Origin: Phoronis australis
Lineage: Eukaryota > Phoronida > Phoronidae
Direction: 5' to 3'
Assembly: GCA_002633005.1 (NCBI GenBank)
Contig: NMRA01000223.1
Coordinates: 442,290 to 506,289 of the forward strand
DNA length: 64,000 nucleotides
The position numbers and the translations under genes were made by a program. A model generated the notes under the pieces. It was not told the origin of the DNA. It ran no database searches and saw only the letters and a program-made list of their open reading frames with translations. Positions 22,901 to 32,500 of this stretch are shown in pieces. How positions within the stretch are numbered: position 1 is the stretch's first letter; every line of letters begins with the position of its first letter.

Positions 22901-24284
22901 TCTGCACCCCTAACTACATTGTTTTTGTTTGCCTTTTCAGCAATTAGCCTGCTCCAATCCCACTCAGCACTCCGTTGCACGAAGGCGGAGATCCAGCGTT
23001 TGCGCTTTGGTACCCTACCCACCCGGGCCACCCTGTCCTATAGACATGTACTCCTCGGGGATTGTGGTATACAGGACAAACCGTGGCGAGCAAAGTACGT
23101 ATGTAATTATGGTATCTCTAGAAATCCTCAAGCGTAACGAAAGAGGCGAATGGGACTTTTTCTAATTTTCACCGGTGTTTGATCGATTGCATGTAAAATA
23201 TCGTTCTGATACATTGATTTCGTTGAGCAGCTTGGATTGAGCTGTGAATCACTTTGAGACAAATAAGATTAAATGGCCGCCTCACAAGTAGTCATGGCGA
23301 AACTACATGTCTGTCTTTCAAAATTAAATTAAAGATTTTTCACGACGGGAGGAAAATTTTGAGTTTTTGACTGTTTCAAAATTGGGAAAAATTTCAAATG
23401 GGTGTCGCATAGGAGGAGGAAACTTTTGTTCAAAAGCCTCAAACGATGGAAATGTGGTCGAGCATTTGAATGCGTTGAATCCCTTTACTCCAACGTCAGC
23501 GGCTTCTATTAAGCGTCAATAATTTTCTGAATGCGATGATCGTGAAAAGTAATAAATAAATTATATGCTAAAAAGCTGCAGATCCACATGACCATTAGCC
23601 AGACAATAGTTGTGTACCTGTTCCACTGACACATTCTCACATGAAAGTGATATTGATTAAAAGTAAAAATAATTAATGACCTTGGCCTAATAACCGTTTG
23701 TTATGGTCATCGAGTTACCATACGGAACCGGTGTTATATCTGTTTTTGCTCCCAAGCGTGCTGTTGTTGAGACAACGAGAAAACAAACGAAAAATACTTA
23801 GCGAAGTGGAAAATTACTGTGGAAAATTACTGTTCAGGATGAGCTCACTGCCAGGTGTAGAAGGAGGGAAAGGGAGGGGTTGGGATGGAGGCGGCAAGGG
23901 AGGCTGGAATAGGGGGAGGGAGACGCGCAGGGGGACTGAGGTCGCCACCGAGGTTTAATGTCTTACAATGCTAACACACAAGTTGGTTATTCAATGAATA
24001 TCCGCATGTCGATTCAAATGCGTTACCTGCAGGTCGGAATGAGCTGGTTGTAATTTTAGGGAGATCACGTACTGAACCATTTTACACAGACGTACTGACA
24101 GGCACTTATATTTGCCACAGGGTTCCCATCTCGACACGTCACGGCTCCCGGAGAGTGCTTACATTTACAGCCACCGCCTTACACGTCTCGACCAAACGTA
24201 CGCGAGGTCGATACACCGGACAGTTGTAACGTTGTCCGATGGATGGTGTACGACGACCCACCCCCGGCCTACTCAGTCACGTGA
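16917..24284 (+). CDS. TMEM255-family four-pass membrane protein, 7 exons
   Basis: The spliced CDS is 16917-16971, 17639-17778, 18935-19084, 20395-20561, 21799-21961, 22941-23094, 24121-24284, all phase-matched, about 330 aa (human TMEM255A is about 349 aa). Four hydrophobic segments lie at about 29-46, 59-77, 85-107 and 197-219. The third-to-fourth segment loop is Cys-rich and holds ECFCCDVY at 153-160 and TSCDDVSGLYKDLLWS at 183-198. This matches the TMEM255 (FAM70) pattern CFCCDLY and SSCQDIIHLYHLLWS. The cytosolic tail is Pro-rich and ends with PPPY (294-297) and PPAY (324-327), PPxY motifs that usually bind WW domains such as those of NEDD4-type ubiquitin ligases. The molecular role of the family is not settled. 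The exon 4 region is duplicated next to an N and looks like an assembly artefact. Confidence 0.88.
17639..17778 (+). CDS. TMEM255-like exon 2 (TM1)
   Basis: Acceptor TGTTTCAG, donor GTG|GTAAGT, phase 1 in and phase 0 out. Encodes SDYYQRRAKLFLVVQLLVSF then VGFAIGIKAHVFVENLKSG: membrane segment 1 and the following loop. Confidence 0.88.
18935..19084 (+). CDS. TMEM255-like exon 3 (TM2-TM3)
   Basis: Acceptor CATTTCAG, donor GCA|GTGAGT, phase 0 to 0, 50 codons. Encodes PPLAVACLLVGVHNKRSKYW, then a second hydrophobic run ending in VLDAMMASNVA. Confidence 0.88.
19220..19505 (+). repeat. Dispersed repeat, copy 2 of 2
   Basis: Pair of 4750-5085 in the same orientation, inside TMEM255 intron 3. Shared blocks include CCAGCCACGAAACGACGGT and TAGACTCTGTGTTCCGGTCG. 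Confidence 0.75.
20201..20726 (+). repeat. Tandem segment copy 1 (exon 4 and flanks)
   Basis: Matches 20728 onwards at a fixed offset of 527 bp through the whole exon. The two copies abut at the single N at 20727. Only the downstream intron differs, by scattered substitutions and a short indel. Confidence 0.93.
20395..20561 (+). CDS. TMEM255-like exon 4 (Cys-rich loop)
   Basis: Acceptor TTATTCAG, donor CAG|GTAGGA, phase 0 in and phase 2 out. Cys-rich: NFGECGFNRDKKHNKCGYIL, then KECLMPNGASECFCCDVY. An identical exon lies at 20922-21088. Confidence 0.9.
20727..20727. other. Single N at a contig-join-like breakpoint
   Basis: The N sits exactly between the end of the first copy of the exon 4 segment and the start of the second. 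Confidence 0.9.
20728..21270 (+). repeat. Tandem segment copy 2 (duplicate of exon 4 and flanks)
   Basis: Duplicate of 20201-20726. It carries a second exon 4 at 20922-21088. Exon 4 is 167 bp, not a multiple of three, so including both copies would shift the frame. This favours an uncollapsed allelic copy over a true gene feature. Confidence 0.9.
20922..21088 (+). other. Duplicate of TMEM255-like exon 4
   Basis: Appears identical in sequence and splice sites to 20395-20561. Only one of the two can be used in a mature mRNA without a frameshift. Confidence 0.85.
21799..21961 (+). CDS. TMEM255-like exon 5 (TM4)
   Basis: Acceptor TTTGCAG, donor AAAG|GTACGT, phase 2 in and phase 0 out. Encodes TSCDDVSGLYKDLLWSSMSF and the fourth hydrophobic segment up to FVNTRK. 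Confidence 0.9.
22941..23094 (+). CDS. TMEM255-like exon 6
   Basis: Acceptor CTTTTCAG. The donor CAAA|GTACGT gives phase 1. Encodes a basic stretch (VARRRRSSV) and VPYPPGPPCPIDMYSS. The frame would stay open to a stop at 23165 if the intron were retained, which would remove the PPxY tail. Confidence 0.75.
23855..23940 (+). other. G-rich tract, G-quadruplex potential
   Basis: Many G runs of three to five (GGGAAAGGGAGGGGTTGGG and GGGGGAGGGAGACGCGCAGG) on the coding strand, within TMEM255 intron 6. Confidence 0.7.
24121..24284 (+). CDS. TMEM255-like exon 7 (PPxY tail, stop)
   Basis: Acceptor TTGCCACAG. In the frame set by exon 6 it reads CLHLQPPPYTSRPNV, ends MVYDDPPPAYSVT, and stops at 24282-24284. 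The two PPxY motifs match the TMEM255A ending EKPPPYSP and confirm the frame choice over the longer competing frame. Confidence 0.85.
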
Positions 24285-24394
24285 CTTGCAAACCACGAGA
24301 AAACAATGGCCGCTGGTGAAGCTACATACATGTACTTTGGATTTGTGAGGTTTAGAATAGGAATGATTCCAAGACGAAGTTATTATCTCGGTCA

Positions 24395-24400
24395 AATAAA
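24395..24400 (+). terminator. Poly(A) signal AATAAA for the TMEM255-like gene
   Basis: Canonical AATAAA 111 bp after the stop codon. Confidence 0.6.
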
Positions 24401-26759
24401 TTTTTGAATGACAAAAATCATTCTGGAAAACCAGCTGCATTTTTTAGACCCGGCAGTAGACTTCATTTGCCAGTTTTACAAAATTTCCAGCCCCTTTTAC
24501 AAATTGGGAAATTAAGTCTGTCTTAAGTCGAAAGACTACAGAGGTTTCCGGGCCAAGACGATTTTTCATAATTTGGTACTTTCGCGCAGTTACTCATCTG
24601 CTGATGTTGACTGATCTGCTCAATAATCCCATATACTACTGCAGTTAGTGCAGGAGATGCTGCTAGCAAGCCAAATCCGCGGCGCTTTGCAAAGCGAAGG
24701 GAGTAAGTTTGCGCACAAAGGCAGCGAATGTTTTGTGTAGGCTACTAAGCGCTGTTCATGCAGTCTCTGCTCACGGGCCCGTCGCAAAACTGTAGCTAAC
24801 AGAATCAGTATTCATTTCGACAGAAACTAACCAGCCGAGAATCTGAACAAAGACCAACATCAGTTTATGACATTCTGATGATGGGCAAGTAATGAACGGT
24901 GTGACTGGGATCGATTTATCTGTGATAAAGTGACGGAAATTTACCGTTTACTGATTTGTGCTATGATCAATATTTAAGAGCGTATCAATACCTGAACACA
25001 GTGACCTCAAAGGGGTATTCGCCACTGTTTAGCTGTCGACGATGAATTCTTAATCGAAGTGCTTTTTAAACCCCAAAACAATATACCACCGCTAATCCGA
25101 TCTCAGTTGAAGTGTTGCCGAATCAGCTGACAACTAGTCACAGGCAATACGTGTATGCACCATTTTGGAAGAAGTTATTTTAGGATTGGCCAACCCCAAC
25201 GACCTCTGTAGCGTTTTCTTGAGTCGCTGATGGTTTCTATGATCTTGTTGATAAAGTAAATGGCGAGTCCCATCTGGGCAAGGAATATTTTGCGACTGAT
25301 TCTTAAGAGTAAAAGGCAATTCGCCGTTTTTCATTTATTTAACCAGCTCAACAGGGCGAAATGCAGCTTTAGGAGAAGTGGCACTGTAGCAAAGACGGTG
25401 ATTGCTTTGACCAACTGTTTAACCAACTGTGTTGTAATTGTTCACCAGCTCAATTGTGGATTGATGAATATAAAATTTGCAGTAAAAGTTTTCATTTTCA
25501 TTGTAACAACAAAACATGTTCACGCTGTCAAAAACAGACCTGTTCACACGAGCCTTCTTGCGTATTTCTTTCAGATTTTTTCGCAACTTTTCATTCCAGT
25601 GAACTTTCAAGGTTGCAGAAAAACTCACATGAAGGGCCTAATGGCACAGAAATATAGTGTGGTAAATTTCTTGTGAAACGAAATTTTTGTGTGCAAATCA
25701 CTTCCGTGAAACGGACACCTGGTTTAAGGTAATTTCCAACCTTCCGTTTAATTCTTTTCAACAATGCAATGTTCACATATGAGGTATAATTATACCTTCA
25801 TTTTTCATTGCTTCCCACAACATTTCTATAAATTAAATTCGTAATTTACCAGCCAAATATGCAAATATGCTTCAATTGATTTCAATTACCGAATTATATG
25901 GCAAATCTTTATCGACCATTCCAGGCCTTTTGATTGTCGAAGCTTTCAGCAGTTTTTCACATCGATCTTCCGTGCATGGATATTTTCGCATGAAATTTTA
26001 TTCATATTTCATGGTTCACGGAAACGCGTCAGAATATTCATTTTCCTCCTAAAATGGATATATCGGCCGCCAAAAATGAAATTATTTTAAAAATTGAATT
26101 CAATGGCTGAAATCTGTTGTTTAACGGTAAATCAAAAACTGAGGCATGGTTCCCTGCGTATTGACACTACGAGTTTATATTTACACACGGAGAAAGTCGC
26201 TCGCAGCATGGATGCTTTAGCAATTCACATTCACTGCAAAAGAGGGACAATACCCAGTAAAATGATGGCCATGTGACTATAAACGATTGAACGTTTTAAG
26301 GTATACAATAAAAAATTCGGTCAGAGAGGATTCTGAAAATGTGTGCTTCTATAGGTTTAAAATGGACAGGAAATATACAACATGTATAGCTTGCCAGCCT
26401 TGCAAGTTCCCAATGCACTGAAATTATGCACTTCCAAACCCTTAGCTTACTGCACATTTCCAAACATATTTTACACAAAACTGTCACTAATTGACTATTC
26501 AACAGAGAATATGATTGCACATATTGGGACAGCAACAGTTAAAACTATTGAAACAAAACCTTCAAATATGAGGTTGGTATAAATAGACCAAATGGTGAAT
26601 TAGCGCTACATAATTCTCAACATTTTTTAATTTTCCAAATTTTGGTGAGCAAACAAACCAAACTATAAACCTGCTGCACCTTGTCAAAAACACAATTTAG
26701 ATTTACGGTAATTCTTCACAAGAATTGGAATGACACTTGAAAACTAAAGGAAAATTTTC

Positions 26760-26925
26760 CATGTGACCAATGGTTTTACAAATAAATAGGCTCATGCAAG
26801 AAACGTCTTTTTTGCATGAATAACGTGAAAATGATTAAAAAAGTGGAAACTTGAAAACAAACAAGAGGAAATTGAAACCAAAAAAGAGGAAACACTCTTA
26901 AAATAGGAAAATTCCAAGCCCTCTC
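26760..26925. repeat. Dispersed AT/purine-rich repeat, copy 2 of 2
   Basis: Shares AAAAAGAGGAAAC-type text and the block GGAAAATTCCAAGCCCTC with 6840-6945. Confidence 0.55.
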
Positions 26926-27369
26926 TTCAGTTATTTCGCACAAAATTGCCGCTTTTCAATTTTTCAAAGGCCGATTATCTTACTTCAAATGATCAAAATT
27001 CCCCAAATGTTGCTTACCCACATATACACAATGCAAACTAAACTTAAATAGACTAATTTTGTCTCGAGAAAATTGTCAAAATAAATTACCATATCCCACC
27101 ATATTATGTGCTGGATAGGTGACTTAGTTCAGTCTTATCTCATTCTTACTTGGATTAGAAAAAAATTAGACTTGAAGAAGCAACAGATACATCTAAGAAG
27201 CAACAGATACATCTATGTCGTTATTGGCCCATTCAGGTGTTATATAACTACCCTTAGCCAATAACAGTTTTTCTTTAGACCCCTTGTAACACTGGGTTTA
27301 TGTAATCATGTTTTGTTGACATGGAGAGTGTGAGTGTGTGATGTACCATTGGGGAAGTGTCTTTGACTA

Positions 27370-27527
27370 TTATTTTTCTATAAATGTTAAGAGAAATCTA
27401 TAAAACTGGGCTCATATTGCTGTTATTTTTCTATAAATGTTAAGAGAAATCTATAAAACTGGGCTCATATTGCTGTTATTTTTCTATAAATGTTAAGAGA
27501 AATTTATAAAACTGGGCTCATATTGCT
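27370..27527. repeat. 53-bp tandem repeat, 3 copies
   Basis: Unit starts TTATTTTTCTATAAATGTTA and ends GGGCTCATATTGCTG. The three copies are nearly identical. Confidence 0.95.
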
Positions 27528-28489
27528 CCTCCCATAAATTTTTAGCTAGGCAGGAAGTTACAGTTAGTTATTGCTCAGACCAGGCTCAACAAGTTCGCCT
27601 GTCCAAAAGGGTCAGTTTAAGATGAGAGCATGGTCTCCAGCCATAACAAACTGATCGGAAATTCTTTTCATGTTAAAAAGAACAAGTTGGGACCAGTTTA
27701 TCAAATACCAGTTTCTTAGACAGAGGAGGGTTTACAGTAGGTGAGTTTCTTATCAGGGCGGATTAGTTAGTCGCAAGATCAGTAAGGCTGTGATAGGAGC
27801 CCAGATACTTTATTGTAATCAATTTCAACTCAAGCAAATGAAAATGACACGATGATATAGCTTCGAAAGGGCGAATATACAGAGTTATATACCAGAGCAT
27901 GGTTTACATTGGCTAATGGGAGACCTTCAATTAGCAACATGGCTGACAATCATGAGGGATATGATACTACTGCCCTCTAGATCATGAGGAGTCACTTTAT
28001 AACTTTAGTTGAGCACACACCACGTCTTATCACATACATTGTAAAGGGTCTTTTCATAAAGTAAAGCCCTTCCTCTAAACCAGCAGCTGTGAATACACAA
28101 CTTCTGGTACGGCTAGGTGGTGATATTAGTCACTGATATCATGTGACCGGACCCCATTGCTACCCAAAAGTCTCCCATTGTACATGTACAAGCTCACCTA
28201 AAATGCTTCAAGAAGTCAAAAATACAAAACAGAAACCTATACTTCTTATCATATTTAGAAATGCTTTGCTAACGGTGCAGTTTGTTGTCGTGTGTTCAAT
28301 ATTTACTTTCACGAATTTCATTGCACATCTTCCAACACAGGACTGCAGAAAGTATTTCGCTAACCATACATAGCATCAATGAAATGAATCCAGTCACGAC
28401 CATTGAGAACAGTACAAAACAAAAACATAACACACAAATAAGACGTTCACAGTAATATCGTCATTCATAAACATCACAACCCAGCCAAT

Positions 28490-28495
28490 TTTAAT
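28490..28495 (-). terminator. SELENOT: Candidate SELENOT poly(A) signal ATTAAA
   Basis: ATTAAA on the minus strand, about 105 nt after the SECIS element. No stronger signal was seen nearer. Confidence 0.3.
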
Positions 28496-28601
28496 TTTCA
28501 AAAATAAAGTTCCCTGATAACTACACTCATCGCCCATGCAGTCCAGACAGAATCTTCACAGTTTGCCACTCAGGTAACAAGGTAGTGAGCTCTAGTCCAA
28601 C

Positions 28602-28678
28602 CATCTCTTGACGGGGGTCTCCAGTCAGCGCCAGCATATGACCTACTTTCAGCGCTGACCTTCATAAAGTCAAAGATG
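28602..28678 (-). promoter_or_regulatory. SELENOT: SECIS element of SELENOT
   Basis: On the minus strand a 10-11 bp lower helix (CATCTTTGAC against GTCAAGAGATG) leads into the quartet ATGA at 28665-28662. A 12-nt strand containing GGTCAGCGC follows, then an apical loop with the required AA (28649-28648), the return strand GGCGCTGAC and the opposite GA at 28621-28620. Spacing is 12 nt from ATGA to AA and 26 nt from AA to GA, which fits the eukaryotic SECIS consensus. It lies in the SELENOT 3'UTR, 763 nt after the stop, and would recode the UGA at 34623-34625. Confidence 0.9.
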
Positions 28679-28737
28679 GGGGGAAGTGAGCCTAATGACC
28701 TTGAGGCCGGCGCAAAGTGATGCTCTGTCCTGAAATG

Positions 28738-28857
28738 GCAAAGCGTATATTCTTCAACACGACAATTGCCCATTGTCCGTTATTTTTTGAAAATCAAGGC
28801 AAAGTGTTTATTCTTCAACATGGCAAATGCTCACTGTCCATTTTTTTTGAAAACCAA
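28738..28857. repeat. 60-bp tandem duplication
   Basis: GGCAAAGCGTATATTCTTCA at 28738 and GGCAAAGTGTTTATTCTTCA at 28798 start two diverged copies. They lie in the SELENOT 3'UTR between the stop codon and the SECIS. Confidence 0.85.
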
Positions 28858-29293
28858 GTCGTTTGAAAGTTAATAAAAAATCTGAGACATGTCTCCCAGC
28901 AGTAACAAAAAATACCTTAAACACAAATCTTACTGTCGCCATTCAATTTTTTGAAATTCATATTCAAAGCAAAACCGATAATTTTCAAACAAAATGATGG
29001 TCACGTGATTTTTGAATGATGATTGAATGAAACATGAAATGACTGACTGAAATCTCAACTACAGTAAAGGTAACAGTCGCCGGTTTCCTCTTTAAAGGAA
29101 CATCATTTGTTCTACGACCAAAAAGGCATTTTTGGGATTGTTGTTGGATATGACAAACTTCTTGAAGTTATTAGCTTGAACCAGAGTTACAACACAGCAA
29201 AATACATCAAGTTTTTATGATTTTATAACAAATCGCCAATGCTCTCCATTGTCTGCTATACATACGTTTAAAGTACTCTGCTACTCAATGTGT

Positions 29294-29375
29294 GGGATTT
29301 AGTTCAACTAGCAGAGTGTCTGGCTGCAGCGCAAGCGTTTCAGGTTTAATTCCGTAACAGGATCAATCTCATTTT
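29294..29375 (+). repeat. tRNA-like sequence, probable SINE head
   Basis: Shows a box A-like TTTAGTTCAACTAGCAGAG, a D/anticodon-like CTGGCTGCAGCGCAAGCG segment and a box B-like GGTTTAATTCC at 29343-29353, then a T run. The spacing fits a decayed tRNA or tRNA-derived SINE. It lies antisense in the SELENOT 3'UTR. Confidence 0.55.
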
Positions 29376-29440
29376 TTTTTCTCACCAATGTCACTTAAAT
29401 TAGCACAAATGTCCATTATAACAAATTCTTACGTGATCTG

Positions 29441-29544
29441 CTAAGCTTGCTGAGGTCCAAGTTTCATGTGGTTTTCTATGATCTGAAAGAATTCCTGACC
29501 GGACGGCAATCGGCCAGTTTCCAATTTGGACCACACGGGCACAT
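29441..29544 (-). CDS. SELENOT: SELENOT exon 4 (last, with stop)
   Basis: Acceptor CATTTCAG. The first two bases complete an Asp codon. Encodes VPVWSKLETGRLPSGQEFFQ and on to KLGPQQA, with stop TAG at 29441-29443. Confidence 0.95.
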
Positions 29545-32500
29545 CTGAAATGAAGAGGACATGATAAGCAGCCAAGACACCAGGGTTCGGTGCCTAACCT
29601 CCCACCTCGTACACCAAATTATTTTTCACCTTTTCTGTTGTATGTAGACATACTTGAGTACATTAAGTTTTCATTATTCTGTACTCAAGTTATGGTTCAT
29701 ATTGATGAATGTTGAATCCTGGTTCAGATGACCCCAACAATAAAATTATAAGCTTTAGCTTGAGATCTCAAGTTTGAACTAAGGATTGTAGCTCGAATCC
29801 AGGCGTCATCATGTGAGAACTTGGACTAGGAATTGTTCTGCGTAAACTGTAATGTGCTTGAATGGACAATAGCAAACATTTATCGTGAGTTTGTACTAAA
29901 GAACAAGAATACTATAAAGTTCCAGTTTGAGTTCAGAATTTAGACCCAGTGCCCAGGAGTAAACCAGATTACAGTTGATAGTTTATTAACACCGATCTCT
30001 GCACATACATTCAAACCTTTGTTCAGAAGTATACTAGGGTAATTTGTCCACTGATCAAAACTATGAACTCTGCCTATTGATAGCATGCTGTGTGTTCCAG
30101 ACCACACTAGTAATTCAATTCTAACACATCTCCCCCAGGGCACAACTGTTACTTTGGTTGATTATGTAACTCAAGTAATTGTAACATTTCATCAGCCACT
30201 ATTTGAATAAGGCAAACTAAATAGACATTAAGCTAATTAAAGCAAACATTAAGTAATTTCAATGTGTTCAGATATTGTATCGCTTTAATTTAGCAACAGT
30301 TCACCTGTGATCCCCACCCTTAGCATTTTTGTTAAATTGAAATTTGTTAATAATAAAATTAAATCACTACTAGGCAACAAATCGCAACATCAGAAGCATG
30401 CTTTTGAGAGTCATTGAGTTGTGAGGTGTTGATCGTGGGTACTCACTGCCGTGAGCCAAGTGAGTTGTCTTTCAACCCATCTATAGTCAAAGCCTCTTAT
30501 AATCCATTTTGTTCTACATGACATCATTAAGAGCACAGTGAAATATGTTTTATTCAACTATGAAAGTTTCTACAGAAATTCTACAAATTCCAATGAAATG
30601 TAAAAAAAGGAGAAAAGGTGTCGAAAATAGGTATGTTCTTCTCACCTTCATTTTTAACTGTATTCATTTGGTAAAATGATACATGCAAATACAAGAAAGG
30701 GTAAACAGACAAAATACTGTTTTCCCCGCCATAACGTGTAATTCTACAGCAAAAAATTACCAGTAACAACTATTAGGGCAGCAAAATTCTTAATACAGAA
30801 TGGCTCGGCCGCCTGACTACCTGTTAATTCCCCTTCATTTGTGATCATCAGGGGAGACAACTACTGCCGCCTTTGCAAAAGTATTGTTTTGTTTCATGTT
30901 TTGGGTGGAACCCATTGTTTTATGTTTATTTGATACAGCGACATAGCAGTCCTAAGAACAAAGTGACGAAATAATGGACCAAATGATTCTTCAGTTCCTT
31001 GATTTCTGTAATGGCAAAATTTGCTGTTGCTAACTTGCTAAATATTCTAGTTTGATTTTTGTCATTCTTACTTTAACTTAACTAGCGTCGTGGGGGTGTT
31101 TACAGCAAAAATATGAAAATTTCTCGTTCGTCACCCATCCTGCAGATACCACTTGAAAAGCAATGGATTTTTACCAGCACGTACATGACTAATAATCCAA
31201 CGTAAAGCATTACCATGCATTTTTGGAATTTTGACGCCAACTGATCAATAGCCTTATAGCATTGTACTTATGTACACAGAACAATGCTAAACAAATAGTT
31301 ACGGTAATACCATCATCAACACAAACATGACAAATCAGAAAATCTAGATGATAGAGAAAATCAATGCACACGTAATCAATTTTATTTGGTCTTGTGACAG
31401 TTGTCTGGAAAGCTAAAAGGCCAGTAACCCCTGCGGGGAAAATCTAACACTCCACTTCCTCCAAAACCTTTCGTCAGCCACTAAATAAAATCATCAATCA
31501 AAATTGTCTAGCCCTTCAAGGACTATCAAAACTACCAGAGCTCCAAATCAATATTTTACTTATTGTAATAAACAGTACTCACTTACTTATGTAAATGAAA
31601 GAAAATTTAGCATTTTCCGTGACATTGCAAAATTTCATAACTTCAACTGTCAGTAAACGATTCAACACTGGAACTGTGTAGTAACATTGACGGATATTCA
31701 CAATAACTGGAAGACAACAGTATTACCTAACCCTCATATAAATCCACTGAGTAAGCACCTAAACAGGTGCTGGTAAAAATCAAGTTTCTTGATTTTCCAT
31801 TATAAACAATTTTAATTCGTAAAACAAATTCAGGTTGTGCACAATAAAAACAACAAACAATTACACCATTTACTGTACCTGCCTAACGCAATATTAGAAA
31901 ATGTAAAGATGCACCAAAACTACAAGCTAGAAAATTAAATCTGTCATTTGTATTATGATGTTTGTTAAGTTCATTTGTCATGAGGAAAACTGAAATAAAT
32001 AGAATGTCATACATTTCTCAAGTACGGGAACAGAAGCAACGTGCAGTGGCGAAATGCAGCCACACTTGCACCGCAAACAATATGCTTCAAGGGGTGTTTC
32101 TTAGTATTATTAAAATCGCCACTAGACGGTGCTGAATATGTTGAACTCGTACAAAAAGGGAGGGCATTGTCATTTAATGAAAACCTGTTTAAGAACTCCA
32201 AAAGATAGACAAGCAGATGTAAAAAATGCCACTACGAGGCATCACACAATTTTAGTCATTCTTTCCCAATTTTCACGATCATCCTTGAGCACTTTGATGG
32301 ATTCAGAGGGAGAGGACAAGTCTGACTTCAGGACAATAAAAATGGCCACTAGGTGGTGCTGAATCTGTTGAATCCATATGAAAACTGACAAGCGCTGTTG
32401 TCTCCATTATTAACCTATTTGACAAATTTCATAAGAAGCTGTACTGGAACGCTGGAGCTACAGAAGCAAACGTTGAAGACTGAACTTGCCACTAGGGGGT

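Larger units (their letters stand above)
24401..28480. other. Intergenic region between convergent genes
   Basis: No gene recognised between the TMEM255 and SELENOT 3' ends. It holds a 53-bp tandem repeat (27370-27527) and the second copy of a purine-rich dispersed repeat (about 26760-26925). Confidence 0.45.

Noticed and set aside
22929-23165. TMEM255 ending at the stop at 23163-23165
   Set aside because: Splicing at 23094 to 24121 gives PPPY and PPAY motifs and a family-like C terminus, so the read-through is taken as intron retention.
24112-24348. 78-residue frame starting MPQGSHLDTSRLPE
   Set aside because: It is an alternate frame over TMEM255 exon 7. The spliced frame carries the PPxY motifs.
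25260-25676. 138-codon plus-strand frame
   Set aside because: Low-complexity, hydrophobic, no recognised domain, and overlapping frames on both strands.
29075-29115. Candidate SECIS (ATGATGTTCC...GGCGA on the minus strand)
   Set aside because: The helix is too short and the spacing from ATGA to AA is off. The element at 28602-28678 fits far better.
29294-29375. Functional tRNA gene
   Set aside because: The box A and box B are degenerate and the acceptor stem is not clear, so it is listed as a SINE-like relic.
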